Below, one piece after another: positions 11,465 through 23,665 of a DNA stretch of 64,000 bases; within the stretch, counting starts at the first letter, position 1, and the number at the start of each line of letters is the position of its first letter. The notes under the pieces are model-generated. The model worked only from the letters and a program-made list of their open reading frames with translations. It was not told the origin of the DNA and searched no databases. Made by a program: the position numbers and the translations under genes. This DNA comes from Nemania diffusa (taxonomy: Eukaryota > Ascomycota > Sordariomycetes > Xylariales > Xylariaceae), in NCBI GenBank assembly GCA_038501195.1, contig JBBPUQ010000002.1:6215001-6279000 (forward strand), written 5' to 3'.

Positions 11465-14071
11465 ATGGATGATTCGCGGCCAGACCCCAGCCGTCAGGAA
11501 TCCTGGGATGACGCCCCCCGGCCGGCCCTAGCTAGCAACCCTGTCCCCGGCACGGCGGCTGAGGCGACGACGATCCGTGAGGCGGGGCATGACTACAGCC
11601 ATGGCTATAACCAGACGACGAGCCTAGGCAATCTAACTAGTAGCAGTGAGGCGAATGTGTCGGCGGATCGTGTCCCAGCTTTTGGAAATTACAGCACTCA
11701 GAATTACCCAAATCAACCAACAACTGGCACCGCCGGGGTTGAGAATCAGGACACGCAGGCAGATGGGCGTAGCGCGGGGAGTGTACGCGCCCGCGAACTA
11801 CTCCTCAGCAACATAGCTGCATCTCAGCGATGGCGACAACGCATGAGGGCCACCGGCAGCGGCAGCAGGGCGCGGATGTCAACTCCGGGCCAGGGCGCGG
11901 ATCAGGCGTCGGCTAGCCGGCCGCTCGCACCGCGTTCTGGTTCGATGAGAGACGACTCGTATCTGGTCCAAACGAATACGATTGGAGGGCCATGGACTCG
12001 GACGGATGTGCCAAGACCGATGGGTAGAGAGCCTGGGTACGACATGGCGCCAATGCCGACGCCGGTTTCTCTGCCCCCCTTACAGCCTCGGACCATAGGA
12101 CGGCCTAGAATCGAAGAGCCCGTCGACGACCCGTTGCGAACCATGGCCCGGCAAGCCCAGGATCGGATAGACCTAGGCCAGGAGGACAGGCGAATGCAGC
12201 TCATGCTGCTGACACAGCAGCGACAGAAACGTTTAAAGACGGGATTGGACGAGGTAGACGGGGTACTGCAGGAATGCAAAGGGAGGGTCGATGCCCTATT
12301 TTCCGATATTGTATCCGGGCGGCCGCCGGCGGACTACCAGCTGCGGTTCCAGGCTCCTCGCCACGAATATGCTCAGCAGCAGAAGTATGCCCGGATGGAT
12401 CGGGACACGTACTCCGTGTCAAGAACGTCTACGAGCGAGAGCTCGGCCATGGGACAGTCGAGAGAAGCGAGCTTAATCGCCATGGCGTCTAGGAATATGG
12501 GCGAACTGTCGGCCTTTGGCAAGGATGCGCGCGGTACGACGTACTTCTCGTCCAGCTCGGGAGCACGTATAGCACAACCGCCCCTAAAAAATATCCGCCT
12601 GCTACAAATGATGCCTCCGATAGACCACGGCCAGCACGACACGGCGAACACGGCCAGAACGCCAGGGTATAGCCTGAAGGACTTCGCCTACGAGTTTTGT
12701 CCCGAGTACATAGCTCTCTCGTACGTCTGGGGCGAGGAGAGCCCCATGAACCCCATCTCCGTCAACGGGGCGATTATCCGAGTGCGCACCAATCTTGCAC
12801 AAGCCCTCGCCAGCCTCAGGGAGTCGGATCCCGATGCGTATATATGGGCGGACGCGATTTGTATAAACCAACAGGACGACAGAGAGAAGTCCAGTCTCGT
12901 GCAGCACATGGGAGAGATTTTTGCAAACGCGAAGCTAGTGTATGCCTGGCTGGGACCGATGGAGACGGACACTCCAAATTCCCCGACCCGGGACTTATTC
13001 ACACAGCTTTCGGAACTGGGCGCGATGTTCTGGGCGCACGCCGGCGTGAATGAGGCCGAAAGGCTCAATGAAAGCTCGCTAGATCTAGACCTGATCCTCG
13101 CGAACAACCTCAGCGTGCTCTTTAGAAAATTCACGCAGCCTCCAGGCGAGGCCAAGGGTTTCCCGACTGACGAATATGCGTCATTGTCGGCGCGGCCTTA
13201 CTGGTCGCGGATCTGGGTGCTCCAGGAGGTCTTCCTCGCGAAAAGCCTGTATTTCATGTGTGGGGATTACCGCATGCCGTCGAGGACGCTGGCTGGCGCC
13301 TTGATCTTGATCGAGGCGTTTCAGCGATATCTCGTCCGCTCGCAGAGCCATGTCCGGGACCAACTCTCGAATAGCCCACTCACACGGTTCACATTTGGGC
13401 TCCCCTCGTTCCCCGAAATGCACCGGCTTATTATATACACCTCGATCTACCCCCTCGACGTCGTATCGCTCCGTATTGCCATGACGAACTTTTGCATCAA
13501 GGAGTTACCCCGGGGTTCGAGATCGACGGACCCCAGGGACATGATCTACGGCTTACTAGGCTTCGCGAACGACGAGGAACGGTCTTACATCCGGGCAGAC
13601 TACAGCCAAAGCGTCCAAGAAACCTACGCAGCCATCACGCGCTCCATGATCCGCAACGGCTTCACCGACGTCCTCGCCTGGGCCCAGCCCAAGACCAAGG
13701 GCATAGCCCACCTCCCGAGCTGGGTGCCCGACTACTCGTCCACCATCTACGAGACCCTCTGCAGCCAATCCCAGGCCAAGCCGTGGCTGCCGCAGTTCAA
13801 GGCCGGCGGCGCCACCACGCGGTACACCGACGACGCCCCGCACCCCTTCGACCGCTTCACGCTCCCCGTGCGCGGCCGCCGGCTGGACGAGGTGCTCTGG
13901 GTCGGGCGGCGCTGGTTCCCCCGGGCGCGCGCGGGCGACGCGTCCCCCTCCGAGGACGACGCCTCGACCTCCTTCACGCGCTCCGCCTCGTACGAGGACC
14001 TCCTCGCCTACCTCAAGAAATTCCACATTAACCGCTGGAGGCTTGATTTTCCATTTTTAGCAAGATCTTAG
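11465..14071 (+). CDS. HET-domain (heterokaryon incompatibility) protein, N-terminal part, interrupted by a 17.7-kb insertion
   Basis: HET-domain proteins control self/non-self recognition and cell death when hyphae fuse. From ATG 11465 the frame gives 868 aa. A long polar region (1-400; Ser/Gly/Arg/Gln-rich) precedes the HET domain (about 405-590), whose hallmarks are YIALSYVWG (about 414-422), IWADAICINQQDDRE (about 458-472) and LVYAWLG. These are followed by YWSRIWVLQEVFLA (about 579) and DPRDMIYGLLGFA (about 690). The genuine gene sequence ends near 14034. The last 12 codons and the stop at 14069-14071 come from the terminal inverted repeat of the inserted element. The missing C-terminus lies at 31721-32285 in the matching frame. 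As it stands the gene can only give a truncated product. No intron was needed. Confidence 0.9.
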   Translation: MDDSRPDPSRQESWDDAPRPALASNPVPGTAAEATTIREAGHDYSHGYNQTTSLGNLTSSSEANVSADRVPAFGNYSTQNYPNQPTTGTAGVENQDTQADGRSAGSVRARELLLSNIAASQRWRQRMRATGSGSRARMSTPGQGADQASASRPLAPRSGSMRDDSYLVQTNTIGGPWTRTDVPRPMGREPGYDMAPMPTPVSLPPLQPRTIGRPRIEEPVDDPLRTMARQAQDRIDLGQEDRRMQLMLLTQQRQKRLKTGLDEVDGVLQECKGRVDALFSDIVSGRPPADYQLRFQAPRHEYAQQQKYARMDRDTYSVSRTSTSESSAMGQSREASLIAMASRNMGELSAFGKDARGTTYFSSSSGARIAQPPLKNIRLLQMMPPIDHGQHDTANTARTPGYSLKDFAYEFCPEYIALSYVWGEESPMNPISVNGAIIRVRTNLAQALASLRESDPDAYIWADAICINQQDDREKSSLVQHMGEIFANAKLVYAWLGPMETDTPNSPTRDLFTQLSELGAMFWAHAGVNEAERLNESSLDLDLILANNLSVLFRKFTQPPGEAKGFPTDEYASLSARPYWSRIWVLQEVFLAKSLYFMCGDYRMPSRTLAGALILIEAFQRYLVRSQSHVRDQLSNSPLTRFTFGLPSFPEMHRLIIYTSIYPLDVVSLRIAMTNFCIKELPRGSRSTDPRDMIYGLLGFANDEERSYIRADYSQSVQETYAAITRSMIRNGFTDVLAWAQPKTKGIAHLPSWVPDYSSTIYETLCSQSQAKPWLPQFKAGGATTRYTDDAPHPFDRFTLPVRGRRLDEVLWVGRRWFPRARAGDASPSEDDASTSFTRSASYEDLLAYLKKFHINRWRLDFPFLARS

Positions 14072-14075
14072 CTCT
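14035..14075 (+). repeat. Left terminal inverted repeat (41 bp)
   Basis: Starts CTGGAGGCTTGATTTTC and ends TTAGCTCT. It is the reverse complement of 31675-31715 except for one C/T difference (TCCA here, TCTA in the other copy read outward to inward). The inner part AGCAAGATCTTAGCT is itself nearly palindromic, a plausible binding site. It carries the stop codon that ends the truncated HET frame. Confidence 0.93.
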
Positions 14076-15021
14076 GTAAACATGTTGCAAAAGTTTGTTG
14101 CAGAAGTTTGTTTTATTATAAAAAGTTTTAAACAGAAATTTATTACAAAAGTTTGTTTTATATATAAAAACGTTTTAATACTTTTATTATTTAAGCTTTT
14201 GTTTTTACTTTGCAAAACATATATAACTAGTTTTAAAATGAAACTATTTTTAAACATATATACTACTACTAATTTAATTAACGTTCAGTTTTGCAATTGT
14301 TTCGTAATATTTATATTTTTAAAACTTTTTTAAATAAACTTAAACAACAACTTTTTGTACTTAAACTAAATTTTTTTAGTTTTATATTTGTAGCAGCTAT
14401 ACTTTATTAGTTCTGTTTTTTGTTTAATAAATAATATTAACTTAATATTTAATTAAAAGCGCTTTCTAGTTTATTTAAGTTTAAAAACTGTACTGTAGCA
14501 CTTTAGAAGTAAACTTGTTTATATTTGTAATATTTAGTTGTTATTAAACAGTACATATTGTAAACTTTAATACTTTTTGTTTCGAAATAAGTAAATTTTT
14601 GTTTAAAAATTGTTTTTTTAACAATTAAATTACAAAACGTATATTACGTAAAAAGCTTTTGTTAAAAGTTCAATACTACTAAAATGCTACGTATAAAAAA
14701 GTTTAAATAGCTGCAAAAGTAGCTTTTAAGTTTTAATATAAACTAATTTGCTTAATTTTATTACTTGTTTGTTATTTAGCTTTATTAATTAAAACATATA
14801 AATAATAAGTTTGTAATAGCTTGTTAAAATTAAGCAAAATTAATTTTGTAGCAAAAAAAAAACTAAGCGTTAAGTTTACAAAATTAATTTTAAGCTTTTG
14901 TTGTATTAAAAACAGCTGTTTATAAATTAAAAACTTCAAGTTTAAATTTAAGTTTAACTTTTTTATATACAACTTTAGTTTTATATTCGTGTTTAATTTA
15001 TACTGTTTAACTAAATTAATT

Positions 15022-15460
15022 AGCTGTTTTTTTAAATATACAGTTTGTTTATGCTACTTAAACTTACTTTTTTTTACAAAAGCAGCTCTATATATGTTAC
15101 AAACAAATAGTTTTTTTTTAAAGTGTATAATTTGTTTATATTATTTAAAACTACTTTTTTGCGTAAAAGCAGCTTTATATATATTACAAAAAAACAGTTT
15201 TTTTTTAAAGTGTATAACTTATTTATATTGCTTAAAATTACTTTTTTGTATAAAAGCAGTTTTATATATATTACAAAAAAACAGTTTTTTTTTAAAATGT
15301 ATAACTTGTTTATACTGCTTAAAATTACTTTTTTTTATAAAAGCAGCTTTATATATATTATAAAAAAACAGTTTTTTTTTAAAGTGTACAATTTATTTAT
15401 ACTGCTTAAAATAACTTTTTTTTGCAAAAGTAATTTTGCAATTTTTATAAAAATATAAAA
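15022..15460. repeat. 87-bp tandem repeat, about 5 copies
   Basis: The marker AGCAG recurs at 15081, 15168, 15255 and 15342, with a decayed copy at 15429: exact 87-bp spacing. The marker CAGTTTTTTTTT recurs at 15195, 15282 and 15369 with the same period. Because 87 is a multiple of three, two overlapping frames (14989-15363 and 15123-15458) stay open with a 29-residue period. The copies differ at only a few positions each. Confidence 0.92.
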
Positions 15461-17021
15461 ATATATTTTAATAATTTTTTATATTGCAGTTATATGTTTT
15501 GATATTTTTAAAATGTTTATAGTTTTTATAAAAGTAACAAGTTTTGCTCGAAAAAAACTTTTTTAAATATAATTTACAGTTAAACGTTATATTTAAGTAG
15601 TAATAATTAACTATATAATATATACACGAGTTTATTAACAACTGAAACATATAACAAACTAAATATAAAAAGTTATATATTTTATTATTGATTTATAGTT
15701 TAACTAACAGTAAAACGTTACATACAAATTGTTGTAATAAACATTTGATTTTTTTTAGCTACAATTTAACTTTTTAGATTTTATTACTTATTGTATTACA
15801 AAAAGCAGCAAATGTACTATTTTATAAAATTAACTAAATAGTTACGTTTATGTTTTATGTAATATTAGCATTGTATTTATTTTGTTTGTAATTAATTATT
15901 GTAATAATAAACTTTATAGTTGAGCTTTTTAAATTTTAATTAAAAACATAATCAAAATTTTAATTATTAGCAGCGTTTTAATATTTTGTTTTTATTGCAA
16001 TATTATGTTGAAAATAATTTTTAATAGTTGTTTTTGTTGAATAATTTACAAAAAGAACTAAAAAAAAACATGTTTAATTAAAACTAACTTTAAAGTGTAA
16101 TTTGTTTACATTTAAATTTAAAGTTTTAGCTTTTAATTGTTACAGTTTAAAATATAGCTAATATATAATTTTGTATAAAAACTGTTTAAGCGTTAAATTT
16201 TTTTTGTTAACATTTAATGCTATTATAACTCGATTGTATTTTTTTAACATTTTAATTCGTATTTTCGTTCAACTAAAAGTAATATTGCAATTTTAAAATG
16301 TTAGTTGAACAAAAAAAACGCTTTATTTATAAAATAAATAAAAAACTCTTTTTTTATAATAATTAATTAATAAAATTGTTAAATACATATTAAACTTAGT
16401 TTAACTAATATTGTAATTTTAAATAATTTAAAACAAAATGTTATATAATTTATTATATAAATAATAATTAAATTAGCAATGTTTTTGTATAAAGTATTTA
16501 TTATAAAACTAAAAAATTCAACTTTAGAATTAATTTAATAATTGCAGCTTTTATTGTAATAAAAACTTTTTAACAAAACTTAAATAAATGTTAGTTTGTA
16601 GCATTTTGAAAAGCTTTTAAAACTACATGTTGTTATTGTTGATAATTTGTTGTAGCTTGCTAAGTTGATTTGTACAGTTCAAAATGTTTATGCTACAAAA
16701 AACATAAATTATTATATAATTTATTAAAGCGTAAAAAAGCTATTTTAACTCGAATTTTTTAGTTTTAAAATTGCGCTAATTATATTAAATATATAACTAT
16801 TGCTTTAATAAAGCAAAAACAACTAAAGCTATATATCGCTTTATAAAGTTTATGCAATTAAAACTTAAAAACAAGTTATTTTTTGCATAATTTGTTATAA
16901 TATAACTATTGTTATCAAAAACAAAGCTTGCATAATTATATGCTGTATTAAAAAAAAAGCTAAAAAAACTAAAGTTTAATTGTAGCTAAAGCGCTGTTTA
17001 ATCGCAGTACTTAATCAACTG

Positions 17022-17170
17022 ATTTTAATGTTTAACTTTATTTTAATGTTCAACTTAATTTTAATGTTTAATTTAGTTTTAATGTTTTTGATTTTAGTTT
17101 TTAGCTTAGTTTTAATATTTTTAATTTTAGTTTTTAGCTTGGTTTTAATGTTTAACTTAATTTTAATTTT
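17022..17170. repeat. Short 18-bp / 33-bp tandem repeats
   Basis: Units of the type TTTTAATGTTTAACTTAA (18 bp) alternate with a 33-bp variant that includes GATTTTAGTTTTTAGCTTAG. About six units lie in a row inside the AT-rich element. Confidence 0.75.
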
Positions 17171-20100
17171 CAATATAATTAAAAAAAATCAATAAATATT
17201 TTAATAACTTTTTAATATATTGTTTTCGTGCTTTTTTTTTAGCGTAAAACAACAAGCTAAGTTTTTTAAAGTTATTTTAGTACTTGTAAAATATTTTTTT
17301 TTAAGTTGTTACAAATAAACGAACTTTTAAAAGTTTATAAAACTTTTAAGTTATATAAATTAAGTTTAAGTTGTGTTTTTTTTTTTTTACTTATATATAG
17401 CTATAGTTATTTCATGTTTAATTGCTTTTTTTTCGGATCGGCTTTTTTATGTTCAAACTAGTTAGCTTTTTGTTAATAGTATTAAGCAGCTTTTTGTTAA
17501 CAACATTAAATAGTTCGTTTTTAAAACTTAAGTTTAAAACTTCTAAATTATTATAACTACTATAGTTAGTATTATACTCCTTATTTTAAGCTTTATACTT
17601 TTTATTTTGAGCTTTATACTTTTTATTTTTTAAGTTTTGCATTTTAACATTATAATCGCTTTTAGCAGCGGACTTAGTTTGTATATTGTAGTAGTAATTA
17701 AGTAAATAGTTAAAACAAAAAAAAGTAAAAAAGCAAAACTAAAAATAAAAAAAAAAAGCTTTAAATAAAAAAGTTGTATTAGTAAAGTTGTATTAATATA
17801 GCAATAATAGCTAAAAGTAAAAACAATGTTATAGTATAAAAAAACAAAGCTGAAAAAAAAACTTTAAATAAAAACAATGTTGTAATATAAAAAAGCAAAG
17901 CTAGAAATAAAAAAAAGAAGCTTTAAATAAAAAAGTTGTATTAATATAATAATTAGTTAATGTTTTTTTCTGTTTTTATTTGTTTTTTTTTACTTTTTTT
18001 TATTTTTTTTTGCTTTTTGTTAATTTTTATACATTTTTTGCTTCAGCTGTAAAAATATATTAGTATTTAATTAAACGTAAACAAAAGTATAAGTCGGAAC
18101 AGAAAAGTTGCAGCAAAAATAACTTAAACAGTAAAAAAAAGTTCGCTTAGCAGTTTGTAGCTTTTTTTGTTTAGTTGTTGCAAAAATTTAAAGTAATAAA
18201 AAACGCAGTTTGAACATAACTATAGCTTTTTTAACTTACAAAAAGTAAAAGAAATTTTATATTATAAGTATAAGCATTATTTGTATATTTTTAACTGTTA
18301 TTTATATAAATTACATATACTTTATATACTTTTATATTATGCTGTTTGTACGAAAAGTTTTTAGATTACTTCTTAGTTTTTTATTTTGTATTATTGTTTT
18401 TTTTTCTAAAACTCTAAAGTTGCAAAAACATAAAAACTAGCTAAAATTACATTTTTGTACAACGGTTCATTTTGCTATTTTTATAGCGTTTATTGCATTT
18501 AATAAATATTTAGATTATTATTTATAAATCAAAAAAAAGTTAGTAAACGTTTTTGAACATTAAAGCATAAACAAAAGAAAAAAAGTTTTAAAATGTATTA
18601 AAAAGTTTAATATATTTAAACGTGTTAAAACAGTTACAAGCTTTATATAGTAGTACTTAAAAGTAAATAATATATATATTTTTTATAACTTTTGCTAATA
18701 AAATAAAAACAATTTTTTGTTTTAAAATTTGTTTATTTGCTCTAAAGCTAAAATAATAGCAATAACAATAACAACTTAAAAAAAAGCAATAACAAAAATG
18801 AAAACGTTAATAATACTAAATATAAAAACAAAACTAAAAATAACAAAAATAGCAGCAAAACAAACAATAATAATAGCGTTAGCAGTAGTTGTAGCTATAT
18901 GTATGTTTTATTTAAACGCTTAACTAATTAAGTGTTTAATTAAAACGAAATTAAGTTTGTTATAAAAAAGCGAGTTCAATTTATATTATTTGGAACGAGT
19001 GTAACAAACGCTTAATTAAGCGAAACTAATGTAAAAATTACAGCTATTACAAAAAGTACTACAAACGTACATTTAAAAAAAAAAAGATATATTTTTTAAA
19101 AAAAGTAAAAACGCAAGTATAAAGAACTATTAAAGTTGTTATGTTTAAAGTTAACAGTAGTTGTTAATAATAGTATTTATAGCTTGTTATAGCTAAAGTG
19201 CAAAAAAGATTAATTTATATAACATATTATTACATTAATTAAAAAATCAAAGCAAGTTATATATACTTTTAGTATATTGAGTTAAAAAATAACTTTGCAA
19301 ATAGTTTAACTAAGCTTTTTAATTATATTAAACATGCAAAATTTATAAAGTTGTTAAGTTTTAATAAAAAATAACTAATTATATTATTAATAATAACAAA
19401 AAGTCAAAGTAGAACTAAGTTTTTATTATTATTTTAATTAAGCTTTTTAATTGTACTAAATAAAATAACTAATTATATTATTAAAAAGAACAGTTATTAA
19501 GTTTTAATAAAATAACTAATTATATTGTTAAAAATAGCAAAAAAACAAGCTAGAACTAAGTTTTTATTACTATTTTACATGTTAAATAATCAATTACTAA
19601 AGTATGTTTATTAACTAACAGCAGTAAAAAAAAAAGTTATTTTTAACTATTTATTTACAACTTTATTTTTTTAAAGATTTATATTTTCTAATGTTTCAAA
19701 AGTTATTATTTTTTATAAAGTTTTTAGTTAATTAAAATATAATTAAAAAAATTAGTTAATAAAGTTTTTATTTATTTGTTTATATAATTGATTTAATTTT
19801 TCTTTTTAGTAAGTTTTAATAAGTTTTTAGTTTTAAGTTTTAAGTTTTAATATAGCTATTTTTAGTTTAAAGTAAAATTAGCTACTATTAAGTTTTATAT
19901 ACTTCTTATAATATTAAAAAATCAAAATTATTGTTAAAAACATTTTTATTTATATATAAATTGCACTAAAAAATAATAGTAATAAAAATGTTAAAAACAA
20001 CAGTTTTTAAAAAAAGTAGAATTACTTTTAAAGCTGTTTTAATATATTTAACTAATTAAAATACAAATATATTGAACTAATAGTTTAATAGTATAATTGT

Positions 20101-23100
20101 ATACTTTTTAGTAAAAAAAAGTCAAAAAGCGTGTTTAATTTTTACGATTGTTTAATTTTACAAAAAGCAACAGTACTTGCAGTTTATTATAGCTAAAATG
20201 TAAAAAAAATTGAAGCAGTTTATATATTACAATAATAAAATGTTTATTAAATAAAAACTGAACTAAACTTTACGTTACTAGTTTTACTTGTATATTTGCT
20301 TTTAAATATATATACTACTAACAATTTTTTAATATTTAAAAATTGCTACTTGTACTAAATAATAAAGCTTAATAGCAATAATTAGCTAATGTTATTTTTT
20401 GCTTTTATTTGCTTTTATTTACTTTTTTTTGCTTTTTGTTAATTTTTATACACTTGTTTTGTTTTAAGTTTTGTTTTAGTACTATAAATAAATATGTTAT
20501 AATATGTTCAATTTTTTTTAAACTAACAAGTAATAGCTATATAAACTAAGTTTTAACAACTTTTTACAAAAAGCTGCTTTATAAAATAGTTGCTAGTTTA
20601 GCTATAATAAAGTTAAATTTGTTACTACGAATTGTTTTTAAATATAACTTTTATAATGCAGCAGTTTGCTATACTTTTTTTATTTTTTTTTTTTTGTTAC
20701 AGTTAATATACTTTGTTTAAACATAGCTTTATAAACTAGTAATTTTGTTAAAACTTTTAATATAGCTATATAGTTAGCAAGCAAAAACTAAGTAATAAAA
20801 ACTGTTTTGTTTTTGTATAACTAAATCGAAAAGTTCTGCTTAAATAACTTTTAGCAACAAAAAAAGCTAGTTTTTAAATATTAAATATTAGTACTACAAA
20901 AGTTAAACAAAAAACGTTTAATAGAACTTATATACTTGTTTAAAAATAAATATTTAAATAGTACATATTTCAAACATAGTAAACAAAGCGTACTATGTAG
21001 CTACTATTAATAAAACAGCAATAAAACATAAAAACGCAACAGCTTATTTACATTAAATATAATAAGTTATAAAAGTAACACTTTAGCAAAATGTTTTTAT
21101 TATAAGTCTATAAAAATAATATATGCTTTTAATATATTTAACAATAAATGTTATATAAAACTAACTTGTATATAAAATAAAACAAGTTTATATAAAACAA
21201 GTTGTAATACTTATATAAGCTATTTTGTTGCTAGTATAAACTAAATTCGAAAAAAGCGTTGAGCTAAGCTTTAATTTGCAGCTAATTTTTAAACTACACA
21301 ATTATGCACGCTAAAATAGTTATATAATTGTTATATTTATATATTTGCAAGTTACGTTAATATTAACTTTAACAAAAGTAATACGTTGCTTTAGCACTTA
21401 TTATATAGCTAAAACTAGCAAAAGCGCAATTTTTAAACTTTAATAAACTAATAAAAGCTTTTAATTTAAGCACTTGTTAATTTTTAAACTAAACAACATA
21501 TATACTTAAATAAAACATATTTAGTTTTTATAATATTATTAACTAAAATATATAGCTTTTTAAATAGTTTTTTTTGCTTTAAAACAGCTACTAAATACTT
21601 TTGATTTAATTCGAATATTTTTTAAAAACAACTGCTTTATACGCTAATATAACGTTTTAAAAGCAAGTATATTTTAAAAGCTTTTTAACTTTTAAATAAT
21701 TTGCGTTGTATAAGTTTTTTGTACAAATTACTTACCCCGGGTTCAAAAAAAGCGCTAATAATACTAGCAATATTACTGCATAAATTGTAAGTATTTTTAG
21801 CACTTAAAAACTCAGCAAAAATAAAAATACGCCGAAAAAAGTATTAACATTAATATTAACGTTAATTACTACTACATTTATTAATTAAGTTTTATTAGTA
21901 CAGTTTTTGAAAGCTAAAATTAGTAGTTATACTTAAATAACAAACGTCGATGTTTTGCTATGTTTGTTTTGCTTATGTTACTTTCGAACGTATTATAGTA
22001 AATTAGCTGCTTTTGTAAAATTTAAATTACAAAAAGTATTTTTAACTATTGTACTGCATATATATTAATAGTTTAGCTTGCAGTGTTTTTAAATTTGTAT
22101 ATTTATTTTAGCAGTTGAAAACAAAAGAAATAAAATATGCAACTAAATAAATAAAAATAATAACACTTTTAAAAAAAAAGTTATATTGTAAAAAACAGTT
22201 AGTACTAAAAAAAAAGCAACTAAAAAACAACTAACTTTTTTTATTAAAACTTGCTGCTTTTTTGCTATGTTTTTTTTTTATTTATTATTACTAAATTACA
22301 ATATTAAACACTTTTGCTTTAAAAATAAAATGCGAAACATATTAAATAATATAAGTGATTTTTTTAACTTTTAATAGCAGAGCTAGTTTAATATTACTTA
22401 GTTATTTTAAAAACAACAACAAGTTAAACATGCTTTATTAGCTGTTTTAAACAATGTAAAAAGTAATAATAACTAAGCTAATAACAGCTTTTATTTAAAA
22501 CTTATAATACAAACATTGTTTAAAGCTTTTTTGTTTCTAGTTTTTTTAATTTATTGCTAATACATTTTTATATTTTAAAGCAGCAGCTTAAGTTATAAAA
22601 AAACTGTTAAAACTTATAGCTTATTTACTATAGCTATTTTATATTAAAAAAAAAGCTACAGCTTATAACTCGTTATTATATTGTACAAAAAAATAAGCTA
22701 AATATAAATATATTATAACATATTACTTATTTAAATTTATACTATTATTACTAGTTAAAACTCCAAATAACAAATCGTAATATAGCATTTTTTGCTTTTT
22801 ACAAAGCTTTAAATAACAAAAACTACTTACGTTAGTTAAACGAGCAAGCGCTATTGCTTTATTGTTTGTTTTTTATTTTTTATTACATAAGCTTACAGAA
22901 AAAAAATAAATACTGAAACAAGCGCAACAAATATAAGCTGCTTTTTATAGTTCAAGTATATATAGCTTAATTAATTAATATATTGTATAATTTAAAAAGT
23001 TTTTAATATACCGATTTATTTTATTTTGCTAGTTTAGCTTTAGTTAAAACTTTATAAGCTATAAATTTAGTAACTGTTATTTTTACTAATAATATATATT

Positions 23101-23129
23101 AATTAGTAGCACTTTTTTTTTTTTGTAAC

Positions 23130-23665
23130 AAATTTGTAAACTTTTAAATGTTAGTTTTTACTAGCTTGTACACAAAGCTTTGTTAGCTGTTTTAATGTTT
23201 AATATATTAATACAAAACTAACGTACAATTACATATATATTTTAACACAAAGTAAAACAACACTTGTAAGCTTTTAAATATAAGTTTCTGTTAACTGTTT
23301 TAGTACTTAACGTGTTAGTATAAAACTAACGCACAACTATATATACAAAACTACTTTAGTTTCTAGAAAATTAAACAAGCCGAAAAAAAACTAAACAAAA
23401 AGTTTAAAAAAATAATATTTTATAGTTATTATAACATAGCAGAAAAGTTGTAAACAAGTTATGAAACGTTTTAGTTTAGCTAGCTAAAATGCTGTTTCAG
23501 TATTTAACGCGTTAATATAAAACTAATATATAACTAAAAAGTTGAAAAAGCTTGAAAAAAATTAAACAAAAAGTTTAAAAAAATAACATTTTATAATATT
23601 ATAATGTAAAAAAAAAGTTGTAAACAAGTTATGAAACATTTTAGTTTAACTAGCTAAAACAGCTT
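23130..23665. repeat. Degenerate long direct repeats, period about 171 bp
   Basis: A block beginning AACAAAAAGTTTAAAAAAATA and ending GTTTAGCTAGCTAAAA starts near 23394 and again near 23565, 171 bp apart. Related upstream blocks sharing TAATACAAAACTAACG-type strings lie near 23215 and 23325. Similarity is clear but diluted by substitutions. Confidence 0.65.

Noticed and set aside
14989..15458. Two overlapping Leu/Phe/Tyr-rich frames that could be called membrane proteins
   Set aside because: They exist because the 87-bp tandem unit is a multiple of three; the sequence is AT-only, periodic and has no coding context.
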